A stretch of DNA of 64,000 nucleotides, taken from assembly GCA_963823505.1 (NCBI GenBank), contig CAWGLY010000005.1, positions 372,001 to 436,000 of the forward strand, in the 5' to 3' direction. Below the pieces are notes generated by a model. That model was given only the letters and a program-made list of their open reading frames with translations. It was not told where the DNA came from and searched no databases. The DNA is from DATHZQ01 sp963823505 (GTDB lineage Bacteria; Actinomycetota; Acidimicrobiia; Spongiisociales; UBA5794). Position numbers and translations under genes: made by a program. This document shows positions 62,719-64,000 of this stretch, in pieces. Numbering within the stretch: position 1 is the first letter of the stretch; the number at the start of each line of letters is the position of its first letter.

Positions 62719-63906
62719 ATGAGTGACAAGGCCATGCGCCCCCGCAAGCTCGATCCGCTGGACTTCCTCGAGGTCGACGAGCTGCTGACCGACGATGAGC
62801 TGCTGATCAGGGACACGGTGCGCCGCTTCGTCGCCGACCAGGTGCTGCCCCACATCGCCGATTGGTTCGAGGAGGGGATCTTCCCCAAGGAGCTCGCCAA
62901 GGAGATGGCGGCCATGGGGCTCCTCGGCATGCATCTCGATGGCTACGGCTGCGCAGGGACCAACGCCGTGTCGTACGGGTTGGCCTGCACCGAGTTGGAG
63001 TATGGCGACAGCGGCGTGCGCAGCTTTGTCTCCGTTCAGGGATCGCTGGCCATGTTTCCCATCTGGGCCTTCGGCTCCGAGGAGCAGAAACAGGAGTGGC
63101 TGCCGCGGATGGCGGCAGGCGACACGATTGGATGCTTCGGCCTCACCGAGGCCGACTCGGGGAGCGACCCCGGGAGCATGCGCACCCATGCGGTCCGCAA
63201 CGGTGACGACTGGGTCATCAACGGCTCCAAGATGTGGATCACCAACGGCAATGTGGCCGACGTCGCCGTGGTGTGGGCCCAGACCGACGAAGGCATTCGC
63301 GGTTTTGTCGTGCCAACCGACACGCCGGGCTTCACAGCGAACCTCATTCACAAGAAGCTGTCGCTGCGCGCTTCGATCACGTCCGAGTTGGTGCTCGACG
63401 GTGTTCGGCTCCCTGGTGATGCCGTGCTCCCCGGCGTGCATGGCCTGAAGGGCCCGCTGTCGTGCCTGAACGAGGCTCGGTTTGGGATCCTCTTCGGAGC
63501 GGTCGGGGCCGGTCGTGCTTGCTACGAGACGGCACTGGACTATGCGCGGGAACGCAAGCAGTTCGACAGGCCGATTGCTGGCTTTCAGCTCACGCAGCGC
63601 AAGCTGGTGGAGATGCTGATCGGCGTGAACCGCGGAATGCTGCTGGCGGTACACCTCGGCCGCAAGAAGGACGCCGGCACCCTCGATCCGAGCCATGTGA
63701 GCTTCGGCAAGATGGACAACGTGAGGATGGCGCTTGCGGTGGCCCGGGAGGCGCGCAGCGTGCTCGGCGCCAACGGAATTACTCTGGACTATCCGGTCGT
63801 GCGGCACATGAACAACCTGGAATCGGTGTACACCTACGAAGGCACCAACGAGATCCACACCCTCGTGCTGGGCCAAGCCATCACCGGAATCAACGCCTTC
63901 AGTTGA
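62719..63906 (+). CDS. Acyl-CoA dehydrogenase, glutaryl-CoA dehydrogenase-like
   Basis: A 395-residue flavoenzyme: GCFGLTEADSGSDPGSM near residue 140, WITNGNVADV near 173, NEARFGI near 250, and the catalytic base in YEGTNEIHTLVLGQA near 374. Its length, GLTE-SGSDP motif and NEARFGI resemble glutaryl-CoA dehydrogenases. It introduces a double bond in an acyl-CoA and passes electrons to ETF. ATG at 62719 with GAGG upstream; ATG 62698 is an alternative. Confidence 0.85.
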   Translation: MSDKAMRPRKLDPLDFLEVDELLTDDELLIRDTVRRFVADQVLPHIADWFEEGIFPKELAKEMAAMGLLGMHLDGYGCAGTNAVSYGLACTELEYGDSGVRSFVSVQGSLAMFPIWAFGSEEQKQEWLPRMAAGDTIGCFGLTEADSGSDPGSMRTHAVRNGDDWVINGSKMWITNGNVADVAVVWAQTDEGIRGFVVPTDTPGFTANLIHKKLSLRASITSELVLDGVRLPGDAVLPGVHGLKGPLSCLNEARFGILFGAVGAGRACYETALDYARERKQFDRPIAGFQLTQRKLVEMLIGVNRGMLLAVHLGRKKDAGTLDPSHVSFGKMDNVRMALAVAREARSVLGANGITLDYPVVRHMNNLESVYTYEGTNEIHTLVLGQAITGINAFS

Positions 63907-63940
63907 TCCCGCTGCTCACCGTCACCGGTATCCGCACGCC

Positions 63941-64000
63941 TCAGATATCGAGTACCACCTTGCCGACGACGCGCCGCTCGGCAAGCGTCTGGAGCGCTCT
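63941..64000 (-). CDS. Zinc-type alcohol dehydrogenase/quinone oxidoreductase, C-terminal fragment
   Basis: The last 19 residues before a TGA at 63941-63943 read ALQTLAERRVVGKVVLDI, the common C-terminus of MDR-superfamily oxidoreductases. The rest lies outside the window. Confidence 0.55.
   Translation of the reverse strand, partial: RALQTLAERRVVGKVVLDI

Overview
The window looks like the chromosome of a high-GC actinobacterium, probably deep-branching (Acidimicrobiia-like is my best guess, not proven). Three long blocks keep gene orders known from Mycobacterium and relatives: pafB-pafC-tat-tatC-helY (about 1.2-6.7 kb), HAD phosphatase-[small gene]-tlyA-nadK-recN-pyrG-nudix-xerD-...-scpA-scpB-rsuA/rluB-...-cmk-...-der (about 12-29 kb), and pgsA-gcvH-garA-ftsR-...-DUF151 nuclease-MerR-...-gcvT (about 48.3-54.9 kb). 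GTG and TTG starts and 1-11 base overlaps are common, so most genes lie in tightly coupled operons.

Layout. 0-1.1 kb: two leftward alpha/beta hydrolase genes. 1.2-9.3 kb: rightward operon for WYL regulators, Tat export, HelY helicase, lipid kinase, DUF4193 protein, polyprenol-phosphate mannose synthase and a GNAT. 9.3-13.6 kb: M20 peptidase, serB, HAD phosphatase, rhomboid protease. 13.7-29.1 kb: ribosomal RNA methylation, NAD kinase, DNA repair, CTP synthesis, chromosome dimer resolution, condensin ScpAB, pseudouridine synthase, aroA, cmk, ispH, a DUF512 radical-SAM-like protein and Der GTPase. 29.1-30.9 kb: acyl-CoA carboxyltransferase, a small membrane protein and tRNA-Pro(GGG).

30.9-40.2 kb is a genomic island inserted in the 3' end of tRNA-Pro. 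It has a tyrosine integrase reading into the tRNA, a 36-bp direct repeat of the tRNA 3' end at both ends (30944-30979 and 40148-40183, one mismatch), and a decayed second integrase just outside the right end. Inside are two toxin-antitoxin pairs, three lipoprotein or membrane-anchored proteins, one secreted protein, a DinB-like pseudogene and a SEC-C protein. Most units are separated by a palindromic repeat: five copies of 59-60 bp plus two near-identical 69/70-bp copies in the opposite orientation. This is the most unusual structure here. It resembles an integron cassette array, but the sites lack the canonical GTTRRRY core and no IntI is visible.

40.2-47.9 kb is accessory and partly decayed: integrase, aquaporin and IS630-transposase remnants, a flippase with a kinase-like domain lacking catalytic residues, a TrkA-C membrane protein, an isochorismatase-type hydrolase and an LQRLAGN-motif protein. 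47.9-59.4 kb returns to core genes: phosphatidyltransferase, glycine cleavage H and T proteins, GarA-like FHA protein, two MerR regulators, D-Ala-D-Ala carboxypeptidase, hpt, DUF151 nuclease, polyphosphate glucokinase, monoacylglycerol lipase, adenosine deaminase, AI-2E transporter. 59.6-64 kb: PEBP protein, YqgE, RNase HII, PLP deaminase/desulfhydrase, glutaryl-CoA-type acyl-CoA dehydrogenase and the tail of an MDR oxidoreductase.
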